From Chryseobacterium sp. SN22 (GTDB taxonomy: Bacteria; Bacteroidota; Bacteroidia; Flavobacteriales; Weeksellaceae): 64,000 bases of DNA. The stretch is taken from positions 1 to 64,000 of the forward strand of contig NZ_VTSX01000023.1 of assembly GCF_008329705.1 (NCBI RefSeq), in the 5' to 3' direction. Below the pieces are notes generated by a model. It was not told the DNA's origin, searched no databases, and saw only the letters and a list, made by a program, of their open reading frames with translations. A program made the translations under genes and the position numbers. Shown here piece by piece: positions 53,581 through 62,403 of the stretch (the stretch's first letter is position 1; each line of letters opens with the position of its first letter).

Positions 53581-54330
53581 TTATTTGTGGAGCGCTTTAA
53601 TATATTTTTCCAGAGCCATGGTCATGGATGGGGTTTCTTTTGTCGGTGCCATTAAATCTACTTTTAAACCGGCTTCTTCCGCAGCGGCTGAAGTGGTAGA
53701 TCCGAAAACGCCGATTTTCGTGTCTTCCTGCTTAAAGCCTGGGAAATTCTGCTGCAAAGACTTGATTCCCTGCGGGCTGAAGAAAATAAGCATGTCGTAA
53801 TCCTTTACGGTGATGTCGGTAAGATCGCTGCAGACCGTTCTGTACATGATAGCTCTTTTCCAATCTACATTGGAAGCTTCCATGGTCTTTGTAATATCCG
53901 GGCTTAAAACATCTGATGAGGGAAGCAGATACTTTTCGGTCGGGAACTTCTTGAAAAGAGGCAGCAAATCGGAAAAATTCTTCTCCCCGAAACTGATTTT
54001 CCTTTTTCTGTACACGATGTGCTTCTGAAGATAGTTGGCAATCGCTTCAGACTGACAGATGTAACGCATCGTATCAGGAACCGCAAAACGCAGCTCTTCC
54101 GCTAATCTGAAGTAATGGTCTATCGCATTTTTACTCGTGAAAATAATTCCGGTATATTGCGTAAGATCGATCTTCTGTGTTCTCAGTTCTTTATTGTCAA
54201 CTCCTTCGACGTGGATGAAAGGGCGGAAATCAATCTTTATCTTTTCCTTCTTTGCAATTTCCAGGTACGGAGACGACTCACTTGGCGCTGGTTGAGAAAC
54301 CAATATAGACTTTATTCTCATCATTGACAT
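53581..54330 (-). CDS. hemD: uroporphyrinogen-III synthase
   Basis: A 249-residue enzyme that closes and inverts the tetrapyrrole ring in heme synthesis. Sequence identity across this family is low; the call rests on the two-domain Rossmann-like pattern (ILVSQPAPS, GIIFTSKNAIDHYF, then DMLIFFSPQGIKSLQQ, IGVFGSTTSAAAEEAG) and on the upstream DUF4271 gene, a pairing usual in Flavobacteriia. The start could be any of three close ATG codons. Confidence 0.88.
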   Translation of the reverse strand: MSMMRIKSILVSQPAPSESSPYLEIAKKEKIKIDFRPFIHVEGVDNKELRTQKIDLTQYTGIIFTSKNAIDHYFRLAEELRFAVPDTMRYICQSEAIANYLQKHIVYRKRKISFGEKNFSDLLPLFKKFPTEKYLLPSSDVLSPDITKTMEASNVDWKRAIMYRTVCSDLTDITVKDYDMLIFFSPQGIKSLQQNFPGFKQEDTKIGVFGSTTSAAAEEAGLKVDLMAPTKETPSMTMALEKYIKALHK

Positions 54331-54333
54331 GTA

Positions 54334-55002
54334 TTAAAAAAATAATAGCTTCCAAAGCAACAAAAGAGGTGCAATTTGGAGGGTGCAAATATACAAAAAT
54401 TTATAATACCATTTCGCAGGTAAAATCTTGTTCTTGTGAAATAAATAGAAAAAAACTTTGAAAACGAAAACAAAGGAAAAAAAGAACAGATAATACAAAA
54501 ACATTTCATTTCTGTCGATCGGGAAATAATAGTGCATGACGCAAAGAACAATCAGCAGAAAAGACAGGATAAAATAGAATTTGGTAGCGGTAAAATAAAA
54601 AACAGTCCATTTCTTTCCATCGCCGATACTCTGAAAAAATAAAAAGCCCAGGCTGGTCCTCAGCAGGTAAAAAAGAATCACGGCAATCAGGCTGAACCCG
54701 AATTTGTTCAGCTGGTAGCCCAGAATCTGCAGGTCTGCCACAAACTTCGGAACCGTCGGAACATATTGCGAGATCAGAACCGACAAGGTGAGGACGATAA
54801 CGCAGGAAGTAATAACCCAGCTTGGCAGGTTATTACTGGAGTCAAAATATTTCTGAAGCAGAAAGTCTTTCAGGTTGGCTTCCCTTTCTACAATATTCAT
54901 CATAAAAAGATATAAAAAGATACAACCTAGCAATATAAAGATTACCCAATCGTTGTTCTCAGGTATTCTCGTATGATTTATAAAGTTTTGTGATAGCGGC
55001 AA
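54334..55002 (-). CDS. DUF4271 membrane protein
   Basis: A 222-residue integral membrane protein with about six hydrophobic helices (for example WVIFILLGCIFLYLFMM, FSLIAVILFYLLR, FYFILSFLLIVLCVMHYYF). It lies 3 bp before hemD on the same strand. The pair is conserved in this phylum, which suggests a role linked to tetrapyrrole or envelope physiology; no activity is known to me. Confidence 0.83.
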   Translation of the reverse strand: MPLSQNFINHTRIPENNDWVIFILLGCIFLYLFMMNIVEREANLKDFLLQKYFDSSNNLPSWVITSCVIVLTLSVLISQYVPTVPKFVADLQILGYQLNKFGFSLIAVILFYLLRTSLGFLFFQSIGDGKKWTVFYFTATKFYFILSFLLIVLCVMHYYFPIDRNEMFLYYLFFFSFVFVFKVFFYLFHKNKILPAKWYYKFLYICTLQIAPLLLLWKLLFF

Positions 55003-55060
55003 CGTAATTTTTTTGCAAAATTATAGATTATTTTGTATAAAATAAAAAGGTTAAATAAAC

Positions 55061-55068
55061 TATCTTTG
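55061..55068 (+). promoter_or_regulatory. -7 box of the mannosyltransferase operon
   Basis: TATCTTTG 9 nt before the ATG at 55078; it also shows that the longer frame starting at 55033 is not used, because that start lies upstream of the promoter. Confidence 0.55.
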
Positions 55069-55077
55069 CAAACTGAA

Positions 55078-55794
55078 ATGAAAAAACTGGTCATAATTCC
55101 GACATACAACGAAAAGGAAAATATTGAAGATATTATTTCCGCAGTTTTTGCATTGGAAGATGACTTTCATATTCTGGTAGTGGATGACTCGTCTCCCGAT
55201 GGAACGGCGGAACTGGTAAAGGATCTGCAGAAGGCCTTTCCGCATCATCTCCATTTATCCGTAAGGAAAGTAAAAGACGGTCTGGGAAAAGCCTATATCC
55301 ATGGTTTCAGATGGGCAATCGAAAACAAGTATGATTATATTTTCGAGATGGATGCCGATTTTTCCCACAACCCAAACGATCTGCCGAAACTTTTCGAAGC
55401 CTGCCTGAATGCGGATATGGCTATCGGTTCCCGGTACTCCAAAGGGGTAAATGTGGTAAACTGGCCGATGGGAAGGGTGCTGCTGTCTTATTTTGCTTCA
55501 AAGTATGTACGGTTTGTGCTGGGGCTTCCGATTCATGATACGACTGCAGGTTTCGTCTGCTTTTCAAGAAAAGTGCTTGAAGAGATCGGCCTGGACAATG
55601 TACGGTTAAAAGGATATGGATTCCAGATTGAAATGAAATTCAGAGCCTTCAGGAAAGGATTTAAAATCGTGGAAGTGCCGATTATTTTTACCAACAGGAT
55701 CCTGGGGGAAAGTAAAATGAACGGCGGAATTATTCATGAAGCGGTTTTCGGCGTATTAAATTTAAAATGGAAATCCCTGATCAACAGATTATGA
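55078..55794 (+). CDS. polyprenol-phosphate mannosyltransferase-type glycosyltransferase (Dpm1-like)
   Basis: A 238-residue GT2-family enzyme; ATG 55078 (MKKLVIIPTYNEKENIEDII). The nucleotide-binding DDSSPDGTAELV and DMDADFSHNPNDLP (DxD) motifs near residues 38 and 98 are clear, followed by GSRYSKGV and the QIEMKFRAF motif. No membrane helices follow, so it is the short DPM1 type. It transfers a sugar to a polyprenyl phosphate. Its stop overlaps the next start as ATGA. Confidence 0.9.
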   Translation: MKKLVIIPTYNEKENIEDIISAVFALEDDFHILVVDDSSPDGTAELVKDLQKAFPHHLHLSVRKVKDGLGKAYIHGFRWAIENKYDYIFEMDADFSHNPNDLPKLFEACLNADMAIGSRYSKGVNVVNWPMGRVLLSYFASKYVRFVLGLPIHDTTAGFVCFSRKVLEEIGLDNVRLKGYGFQIEMKFRAFRKGFKIVEVPIIFTNRILGESKMNGGIIHEAVFGVLNLKWKSLINRL

Positions 55795-56168
55795 AAAAAC
55801 TGTTCTTCATTTTCGTTCTGATGAGTATGTTTTCCTGCGGAGACTACATCGACAAGCCTGAAAACCTGATCTCCAAAGATCAGATGGCAGAAGTGCTGGC
55901 AGACCTGGCCATCAATGACCAGGCTACTTTCATCTATCCGAATTCCAATCTGGAAGCCGGGACAAGATATGTTCTGAAACAGCATAATATTAAATCCGAA
56001 GATTTTATCGCAAGCTTCAAATATTACGTGGTGAAGGAAAAAATGCAGGAAATCGCGGAGGATGCGCAGCAAATATTATTGGAAAGAGATCCAAAAGCGG
56101 ATCAGTATGTAAAGGATAAAAAAAATAAACCGGGAGAGCTTCAGCCACCTCCCGTTTTATCAAGATAA
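55791..56168 (+). CDS. DUF4296-type lipoprotein
   Basis: A 125-residue protein starting at ATG 55791 (MKKLFFIFVLMSMFSCGD) with a lipobox (MFSC). The rest is helical (SKDQMAEVLADLAINDQATF) and ends in a Pro-rich tail. It matches the small DUF4296 family of Flavobacteriia. Translation is coupled to the upstream glycosyltransferase (ATGA) and tgt follows 10 bp later, so all three genes form one operon. Confidence 0.82.
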   Translation: MKKLFFIFVLMSMFSCGDYIDKPENLISKDQMAEVLADLAINDQATFIYPNSNLEAGTRYVLKQHNIKSEDFIASFKYYVVKEKMQEIAEDAQQILLERDPKADQYVKDKKNKPGELQPPPVLSR

Positions 56169-56178
56169 GATATGTAAG

Positions 56179-57312
56179 ATGCAAAAGTTTTTTAATATAG
56201 AAAAAACCTCTGAGGGGAAAGCAAGAGCGGGCGAGCTTACGACAGATCATGGTAAGATTCAGACGCCGATCTTCATGCCGGTAGGAACGGTAGCGAGTGT
56301 AAAAACCGTTCATCAGAGAGAATTAAAAGAAGACATAAAAGCTCAGATTATTCTGGGCAATACCTATCACTTATACCTCCGTCCGGGGATGGAAACCATG
56401 CAGGCAGCAGGAGGGCTGCACCAGTTCATGAAATGGGATCTTCCTATTCTTACAGATTCGGGAGGCTTTCAGGTATTTTCACTTTCAGGAACAAGAAAAA
56501 TGTCCGAGGAAGGTGTGAAATTCAAATCTCACATAGACGGAAGCGTTCATTTATTCACTCCGGAGAAATCAATGGAAATCCAACGGCAGATCGGAGCTGA
56601 TATTTTTATGGCTTTTGATGAATGTGTAGCATATCCTTGCGATTACAATCAGGTAAAGTCTTCTATGGAAATGACCCATCGATGGCTGAAGAGATGTATG
56701 GATTGGAACGAAAAAAATCCTGAACTGTATGGTCACAAACAGACTTTCTTCCCGATTGTGCAGGGTTCCACTTTTTCAGATCTAAGAAAAATTTCTGCGG
56801 AAGTGATCGCTGAAGCCGGTGCTGAAGGGAATGCGATCGGAGGACTTTCTGTTGGAGAACCCGAAGAAGAAATGTACCGAATTACCGATGAGGTGACGGA
56901 TATTTTACCTAAAGAAAAACCAAGATACCTGATGGGTGTAGGAACGCCCTGGAATATCCTTGAGTCGATCGGGCTGGGAATCGATATGATGGATTGCGTA
57001 ATGCCGACACGTAATGCCAGAAATGCCATGCTTTTCACCTGGAAAGGCGTCATGAACATGAAAAACGAAAAGTGGAAGCAGGATTTTTCGCCGCTGGACG
57101 AATTCGGAACGAGTTTCGTAGACCGGGAATATTCAAAGGCCTATCTGAGACATCTGTTTGTGTCTAAGGAATACCTAGCGAAACAGATCGCATCGATTCA
57201 TAACCTGGCTTTCTACCTGGATTTGGTAAAAACGGCAAGAGAGCATATTTTAGCAGGGGATTTCTACCAGTGGAAAGATTCTGTAGTACCGGTGCTGCGC
57301 CAAAGGCTGTAA
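56179..57312 (+). CDS. tgt: queuine tRNA-ribosyltransferase
   Basis: A 377-residue enzyme that swaps guanine 34 of certain tRNAs for the queuosine precursor. The active-site Asp region LTDSGGFQVFSLSG (about residue 94), GGLSVGEPEEEMYR, and MDCVMPTRNARN (about 272-283, second Asp) are intact. Where most bacterial enzymes have the zinc-binding CxCxxC, this one has DEFGTSFVDREYSKAYLRH with no Cys; only the His of SIHNLAFYL remains. Such loss appears common in Bacteroidota. Confidence 0.93.
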   Translation: MQKFFNIEKTSEGKARAGELTTDHGKIQTPIFMPVGTVASVKTVHQRELKEDIKAQIILGNTYHLYLRPGMETMQAAGGLHQFMKWDLPILTDSGGFQVFSLSGTRKMSEEGVKFKSHIDGSVHLFTPEKSMEIQRQIGADIFMAFDECVAYPCDYNQVKSSMEMTHRWLKRCMDWNEKNPELYGHKQTFFPIVQGSTFSDLRKISAEVIAEAGAEGNAIGGLSVGEPEEEMYRITDEVTDILPKEKPRYLMGVGTPWNILESIGLGIDMMDCVMPTRNARNAMLFTWKGVMNMKNEKWKQDFSPLDEFGTSFVDREYSKAYLRHLFVSKEYLAKQIASIHNLAFYLDLVKTAREHILAGDFYQWKDSVVPVLRQRL

Positions 57313-57367
57313 CCGATTAATAAAGAAAGAAAGTCTGATAGGAATAATCAAATAAAAATGCAGTAAC

Positions 57368-58480
57368 ATGCTAAAGATCATAGACCGATACATTGTGCGA
57401 AAATACCTTGGAACATTCAGTTTCATGTTGATCCTCCTGTCTATTGTAGTATTGGTGATCGATGTACAGCAGAAAATCCCGAGGATTGAAAATGCCACGG
57501 CAATTGATCCGAAGCTGAATGTTACCTATTTTCTGATCCATTTCTATCCCTTCTGGATCATCAACCTGATTATGACATTCCTCTCGATCCTGGTGTTTAT
57601 TTCAGTGATCTATTTTACATCCAGAATGGCAAATAATACCGAGATTGTTGCGGTAATCAGCAGTGGGGCCAGCTTCCACCGGTTCGCTAGGCCGTATTTG
57701 CTAACGTCCCTTTTTATTGCCATTTTATCATTAGGGATCAACCATTTCTTGCTGCCCTGGGCCAATATCCAAAAAAACCAGCTGGAAGCTTATACCTATA
57801 ATGCCACCAACAAGGAAAAGGTACTGGGAACGGCTCCTGTTTCCGCACAGCTTAGCAAGACCGAATACATTTTCATCAATACCTGGAACAAAAGGGAGAA
57901 GCGGGGATCAGGATTCCTCTATCAGAAGTTTGATAAAAACAGAAGGATGACTTATGAGCTTAAAGCTTCCGATGTTTCCTGGGACAAGGATAAAAAAATC
58001 TTTGTTCTGAATTCCTATACAGAAAAAACCATCAATAAAAACGATACGGAAAAGCTTGCCAATGGATTTGAGCTGAAGAAAAATTACGGGCATGATCCCG
58101 AAGAACTTTTCCCGAACGAATTGCTGGGGCAGAATAAAACCACGCCTGAGCTTCTAAAATTCATCCACAGGGAAACTGAAAAAGGAAACAGCAACCTGAA
58201 TGCGCATTTGAATGAGCTGCATCAGAGGACTTCGATGCCTGTTTCCATCGTGATCCTTACCTTTCTGGCACTTTCCCTTTCCTCGCAGAAAAAAAGGGGA
58301 GGGCTCGGGGTAAACTTGGCACTGGGAATTTCCCTGGCCTTTGTCTTTGTATTCTCTTTTGAAGCTTTAAAAGTGGTTTCCGAGAACAAAAGCATGTCCC
58401 CGGCTCTGGCGATGTGGTTCCCGAATATTGTCTTCTTCCCGCTTGCCGCTTATCTTTATATTAAAAGGGCCAATCAGTAA
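57368..58480 (+). CDS. LptF/LptG (YjgP/YjgQ) family permease
   Basis: A 370-residue inner-membrane protein with three N-terminal helices (about residues 12-35, 52-85 and 100-125), a periplasmic beta-jellyroll (about 140-275), and three C-terminal helices (about 288-365; VSIVILTFLALSLSS). It is half of the permease dimer that extracts lipopolysaccharide for transport to the outer membrane. Only one copy is seen here. The 3' end overlaps birA by 7 bp (convergent). Confidence 0.9.
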   Translation: MLKIIDRYIVRKYLGTFSFMLILLSIVVLVIDVQQKIPRIENATAIDPKLNVTYFLIHFYPFWIINLIMTFLSILVFISVIYFTSRMANNTEIVAVISSGASFHRFARPYLLTSLFIAILSLGINHFLLPWANIQKNQLEAYTYNATNKEKVLGTAPVSAQLSKTEYIFINTWNKREKRGSGFLYQKFDKNRRMTYELKASDVSWDKDKKIFVLNSYTEKTINKNDTEKLANGFELKKNYGHDPEELFPNELLGQNKTTPELLKFIHRETEKGNSNLNAHLNELHQRTSMPVSIVILTFLALSLSSQKKRGGLGVNLALGISLAFVFVFSFEALKVVSENKSMSPALAMWFPNIVFFPLAAYLYIKRANQ

Positions 58481-59190
58481 AGCAGCTTGATTTCTTTATG
58501 AAAGAAGGACTGTAAGCCTTCGTCTTCCAGTTCAATCCACAATTCACCTTTTTCGTCAGCCTGGCGGATGATGCCATTTTGTCGCTTTTTATCCTTTTCA
58601 AAAACAGAAATTTCATCTTTCCGGAAGAGCTTCCGGTTGAAAAGCTTCCGGATTTCCTCTCCGGAAGGTAAGGATTTTAACTTTTCCGCTAAAAAAATAT
58701 CCAACTGCAGAGCAAATTCATGCAGGTCGAAAGACTTTCCTGTAAGGGTTAGAAGCGATGATGCATTGGAAATTTCCCCGAATGTTTCCTGAAGAATGTT
58801 GAAACCTGCTCCGATAATAAAATAGTTGTGGTGATTGATTTTTTTCTTTTCAATTAAAATGCCGACAATTTTTTTGTTTTTAAGAACGATATCATTGGGC
58901 CATTTGATTTTCACCGGGTTTTCAGCCAGATTGGCAAGGAAATCGCTGATGACAATTGCGGTATAATAATTGAACATAAAATCGGAGACCGTAAAATTTT
59001 CAGCCTTGACGGCCAGTGTATAAGCCAGATTTTTTTCAGCCGTTGAAGACCAGGTGTTTCCGTACTGTCCGCGGCCTTTTGTCTGATTGAATGTATACAC
59101 AGCAATAAAATCTGAATTTTCGTAAAGTAAAAACTTGGATATTTCGTCATTAGTAGAAGAACATTCATTCACGTAAAATAGTTGACTCAT
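58474..59190 (-). CDS. birA: biotin--[acetyl-CoA-carboxylase] ligase
   Basis: A 238-residue enzyme that attaches biotin to carrier proteins. The biotin/ATP-binding motif TKGRGQYGNTWSS (about residues 36-48) and KWPNDIVLKNKKIVGILIE (about 98-116) are clear. The N-terminal DNA-binding domain of E. coli BirA is absent, so this is the enzyme-only type. It is convergent with the permease gene and divergent from rsfS. Confidence 0.92.
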   Translation of the reverse strand: MSQLFYVNECSSTNDEISKFLLYENSDFIAVYTFNQTKGRGQYGNTWSSTAEKNLAYTLAVKAENFTVSDFMFNYYTAIVISDFLANLAENPVKIKWPNDIVLKNKKIVGILIEKKKINHHNYFIIGAGFNILQETFGEISNASSLLTLTGKSFDLHEFALQLDIFLAEKLKSLPSGEEIRKLFNRKLFRKDEISVFEKDKKRQNGIIRQADEKGELWIELEDEGLQSFFHKEIKLLY

Positions 59191-59249
59191 TTAAGAAAAC
59201 TTTAAGACTTTCGGGGGTTAAAAGTAAGGCTAAAGTAAAAGAAAAACAA

Positions 59250-59257
59250 TAAATTTG
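59250..59257 (+). promoter_or_regulatory. -7 box of the rsfS-ftsH operon
   Basis: TAAATTTG (TAnnTTTG) 19 nt before the rsfS ATG. Confidence 0.5.
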
Positions 59258-59276
59258 CAGATTATAGTATTTTTTA

Positions 59277-59639
59277 ATGAATAAAACAGCAGAAAAACAA
59301 GCACTAATAGATAAAATTGTAGAGGCTATCCAGGATGTAAAAGGCGAAGATATCATGATATTTGATCTTTCCAACATCGAAAACTCAGTGGCAGAAACGT
59401 TCATCATTTGCAGCGGAAACTCCAATACGCAGGTTTCAGCATTGGCAGGAAGTGTGGAAAAGAAAGTAAGAAATGATCTTAAAGACCGGCCTTGGCACGT
59501 AGAAGGTACCGAAAACTCCATGTGGGTATTGGTAGATTATGTATCCGTAGTCGTTCATATTTTCCAGAAAGAAGTACGTGAGTATTATGATATCGAGGAA
59601 CTCTGGGGAGATGCCGCTATCACAAGAATTGAAAGTTAA
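59277..59639 (+). CDS. rsfS: ribosome silencing factor
   Basis: A 120-residue RsfS/Iojap protein that binds ribosomal protein uL14 and blocks subunit joining when nutrients are short. Family motifs: DIMIFDLSNIENSVAETFIICSGNSNTQVSALA and HVEGTENSMWVLVDYVSVVVHIF. It lies 21 bp upstream of ftsH in the order usual for Bacteroidota. Confidence 0.95.
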   Translation: MNKTAEKQALIDKIVEAIQDVKGEDIMIFDLSNIENSVAETFIICSGNSNTQVSALAGSVEKKVRNDLKDRPWHVEGTENSMWVLVDYVSVVVHIFQKEVREYYDIEELWGDAAITRIES

Positions 59640-59660
59640 TATTAATTTTAAAAAGTATAA

Positions 59661-61667
59661 ATGAATAATAAAGGATTTAACTGGTTTTTTCCGATCATGA
59701 TTATAGCCCTTGTGCTTTTTTTTGTAGCCAATTCTTTTGGAGACAACAGCGCAAAGTCTATTGATGAAGATGGTTTCTTCAGAGAAATGCAGGCGGGAAA
59801 AGTTCAGAACATTATAATTTATAAAGACACTGAAAGAGCCGACATATTTCTTACCAAAGAAGCAAAAACGGCAACGGTAAGTACAAAGGAGAATGATCCG
59901 CTTTCTGCCTTTTCCATGGCTCCGAAAGCAGACTATACCGTAAAATACGGGGATTTACAGCTTTTCTTACAAAAGTTTGATCAGGTAAAAGCTCAGAATC
60001 CGGCGGTTAAGACATCGAAAGATTACGGCGTGGGTAAAAGCCCGCTGATGGATATTCTGGTTCAGGCGTTGATCTGGATTACGATCCTGGGGATATTCTA
60101 TTTTATCCTTTTCAGAAAAATGGGAAGCGGCGGCGGTCCCGGTGGACAGATTTTTTCAATCGGAAAATCGAAAGCCAAGCTTTTTGATGAAAAAGAAAGA
60201 ATCCAGGTGACATTTAAGGATGTAGCCGGTCTGGAAGGTGCTAAAGAAGAGGTTCAGGAAGTTGTGGACTTTTTGAAAAACTCAGAAAAATATACGAAAT
60301 TGGGAGGTAAGATTCCTAAGGGTGTTTTATTGGTAGGTCCTCCGGGAACCGGTAAAACCTTATTGGCAAAAGCCGTAGCAGGAGAGGCTAAAGTTCCTTT
60401 CTTCTCACTTTCAGGTTCGGATTTTGTGGAAATGTTCGTTGGGGTAGGTGCATCAAGGGTAAGAGACCTTTTCGCCCAGGCTAAAGCCAAATCTCCGGCT
60501 ATTATTTTCATTGATGAGATCGACGCCATCGGGCGTGCCAGAGGAAAAAACAACTTCTCCGGCGGAAACGATGAAAGAGAGAACACGCTGAACCAGTTGT
60601 TGACGGAAATGGATGGTTTCGGTACTGACACCAATGTTATTGTAATGGCAGCGACCAACAGAGCAGATATCCTGGATAAAGCGTTAATGAGAGCCGGACG
60701 TTTTGACCGTTCGATCTACGTCGACCTTCCGGAACTGCACGAAAGAAGACAGATCTTTGATGTTCATTTAAAGAAAATCAAGCTGGACGAAAATGTAGAC
60801 CGTGAATTTTTGGCAAAACAGACTCCCGGATTCAGTGGAGCAGATATTGCCAACGTTTGTAACGAAGCAGCTCTTATTGCTGCCCGTAATGACCATTCAT
60901 CGGTAAGCAAGCAGGATTTCCTTGATGCTGTAGACCGGATTATCGGTGGTCTTGAAAAGAAAAATAAAGCAATCAAACCGTCTGAAAAGAAAAGGGTGGC
61001 TTATCATGAAGCAGGGCATGCTACGATTTCATGGTTGGTAGAGCATGCTTCACCACTTTTGAAAGTAACCATTGTACCGAGAGGACGTTCTTTAGGAGCA
61101 GCCTGGTATTTGCCTGAGGAAAGACAGCTGACCACTACCGAGCAGATGCTTGATGAAATGTGTGCTACTTTGGGGGGTAGAGCTGCAGAACAGGTTATAT
61201 TCAACAATATCTCTACAGGGGCTCTTTCCGATCTGGAAAGTGTAACCAAAAGAGCCCAGGCGATGGTAACCATCTATGGTCTGAGTCCGAATATCGGAAA
61301 TATATCGTATTACGACAGCTCAGGACAGTCTGAATATAATTTCGGAAAGCCGTATTCTGAAGAAACGGCCAAGAAGATTGACGTTGAAATCAGAGGGCTT
61401 ATCGAAACGCAATATGACCGTGCCGTACAAATCCTGACGGATAATAAAGATAAACTGGATGCTTTGGCAACCAAACTTCTTGAAAAAGAAGTGATCTTCC
61501 GTGAAGACCTTGAAGAAGTATTCGGGAAAAGAGCCTGGGATCCCGAATTGACGGAGAAACCGGTAACAAATACCATTCCTACTGCAGAGCCGCAAGAGCA
61601 GATCCTTATTAAGGAAAAGGAAGGAGAAGGCGGAATTCAGGCACCTGAAAGCCCTACCCAGATTTAA
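59661..61667 (+). CDS. ftsH: ATP-dependent zinc metalloprotease FtsH
   Basis: A 668-residue membrane-bound AAA+ protease that degrades misfolded membrane and regulatory proteins. Two membrane helices (about residues 8-25 and 133-150) flank a periplasmic domain. Walker A GPPGTGKT (about 226), Walker B IIFIDEIDAIGR, the second region of homology (AATNRADILDKALMRAGRFDR) and the zinc motif HEAGH (about 449) are complete. A long charged C-terminal tail follows. A terminator lies directly after the gene. Confidence 0.97.
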   Translation: MNNKGFNWFFPIMIIALVLFFVANSFGDNSAKSIDEDGFFREMQAGKVQNIIIYKDTERADIFLTKEAKTATVSTKENDPLSAFSMAPKADYTVKYGDLQLFLQKFDQVKAQNPAVKTSKDYGVGKSPLMDILVQALIWITILGIFYFILFRKMGSGGGPGGQIFSIGKSKAKLFDEKERIQVTFKDVAGLEGAKEEVQEVVDFLKNSEKYTKLGGKIPKGVLLVGPPGTGKTLLAKAVAGEAKVPFFSLSGSDFVEMFVGVGASRVRDLFAQAKAKSPAIIFIDEIDAIGRARGKNNFSGGNDERENTLNQLLTEMDGFGTDTNVIVMAATNRADILDKALMRAGRFDRSIYVDLPELHERRQIFDVHLKKIKLDENVDREFLAKQTPGFSGADIANVCNEAALIAARNDHSSVSKQDFLDAVDRIIGGLEKKNKAIKPSEKKRVAYHEAGHATISWLVEHASPLLKVTIVPRGRSLGAAWYLPEERQLTTTEQMLDEMCATLGGRAAEQVIFNNISTGALSDLESVTKRAQAMVTIYGLSPNIGNISYYDSSGQSEYNFGKPYSEETAKKIDVEIRGLIETQYDRAVQILTDNKDKLDALATKLLEKEVIFREDLEEVFGKRAWDPELTEKPVTNTIPTAEPQEQILIKEKEGEGGIQAPESPTQI

Positions 61668-61688
61668 CGATTAAATTAAACCTCATAA

Positions 61689-61720
61689 AACCTGACAGTT
61701 CTGAAATTGTCAGGTTTTTT
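61689..61720 (+). terminator. terminator of the rsfS-ftsH operon
   Basis: AACCTGACA and TGTCAGGTT, a 9-bp stem followed by a T-run. Confidence 0.88.
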
Positions 61721-61798
61721 CATATTTATCGGCATGTTTTTGGAATTCTATGGGATTAATTTATATTTTTGTATTAAGTTGACTAAAAATAAACTACA

Positions 61799-62380
61799 TT
61801 GAATTTATTCAAGAAGATTGTAAGCAAACTTACCAGCCAGCCTGAAGAAGAGCAAAAGCAGAGCCTGGAAAAGCTAGGGGATTCGTTGAAAAATGCGGAT
61901 CTCGACTATAAATTTGCCCAGTTGTTTACACATTCAGGAGGATTTTTCAATTACTGTGCAGATGAAGCGGAAGCTCTCCAGACGCTGAACCAGATCATCA
62001 AGATAGAAGGGATCCGTAATATATTCTGTTGGGATAAGGATCTTCAGAATTTTCTGGATGTCGTAAAGACGCCTTATACTCCGGAACTTCAGATAGGGAA
62101 CGATGCCAGCTTTATTACCTGTGAATACCTCATCGCCTATGACGGAAGGATTATGCTTTCGCATAACAATATTCTGCATTATCATTCCTCACGGCTTCCG
62201 GACAAGATTATTATCATGGCCAATGTTTCACAGATCGTAAGTAACCTGAACGATGCCATGGGAAAGATCAAAAGAAACGGAAATATCAAGAACCTTACAT
62301 CCATCAGCGGAGGCCACTCCAAGCTTGATACTTCTTCGCATACGAATACAAAACTCTTTTTATTGCTGCTTGAAGATTAA
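61799..62380 (+). CDS. LUD-domain protein
   Basis: A 193-residue protein with a TTG start (M-NLFKKIVSKL). The C-terminal domain (about 75-193; FITCEYLIAYDGRIMLSHNNILHY, then HTNTKLFLLLLED) matches the LUD/LutC superfamily linked to lactate utilisation, but no lutA/lutB genes are near and the N-terminus is reduced. It heads the LUD-cdsA-psd run, an order common in this group. Confidence 0.85.
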   Translation: MNLFKKIVSKLTSQPEEEQKQSLEKLGDSLKNADLDYKFAQLFTHSGGFFNYCADEAEALQTLNQIIKIEGIRNIFCWDKDLQNFLDVVKTPYTPELQIGNDASFITCEYLIAYDGRIMLSHNNILHYHSSRLPDKIIIMANVSQIVSNLNDAMGKIKRNGNIKNLTSISGGHSKLDTSSHTNTKLFLLLLED

Positions 62381-62403
62381 GCTCAACTTATAAATATAAA
62401 ATT

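Noticed and set aside
55033..55077. Longer N-terminus of the mannosyltransferase
   Set aside because: The TATCTTTG promoter box lies within it, and GT2 proteins of this type begin at MKKLVIIPTYNE.
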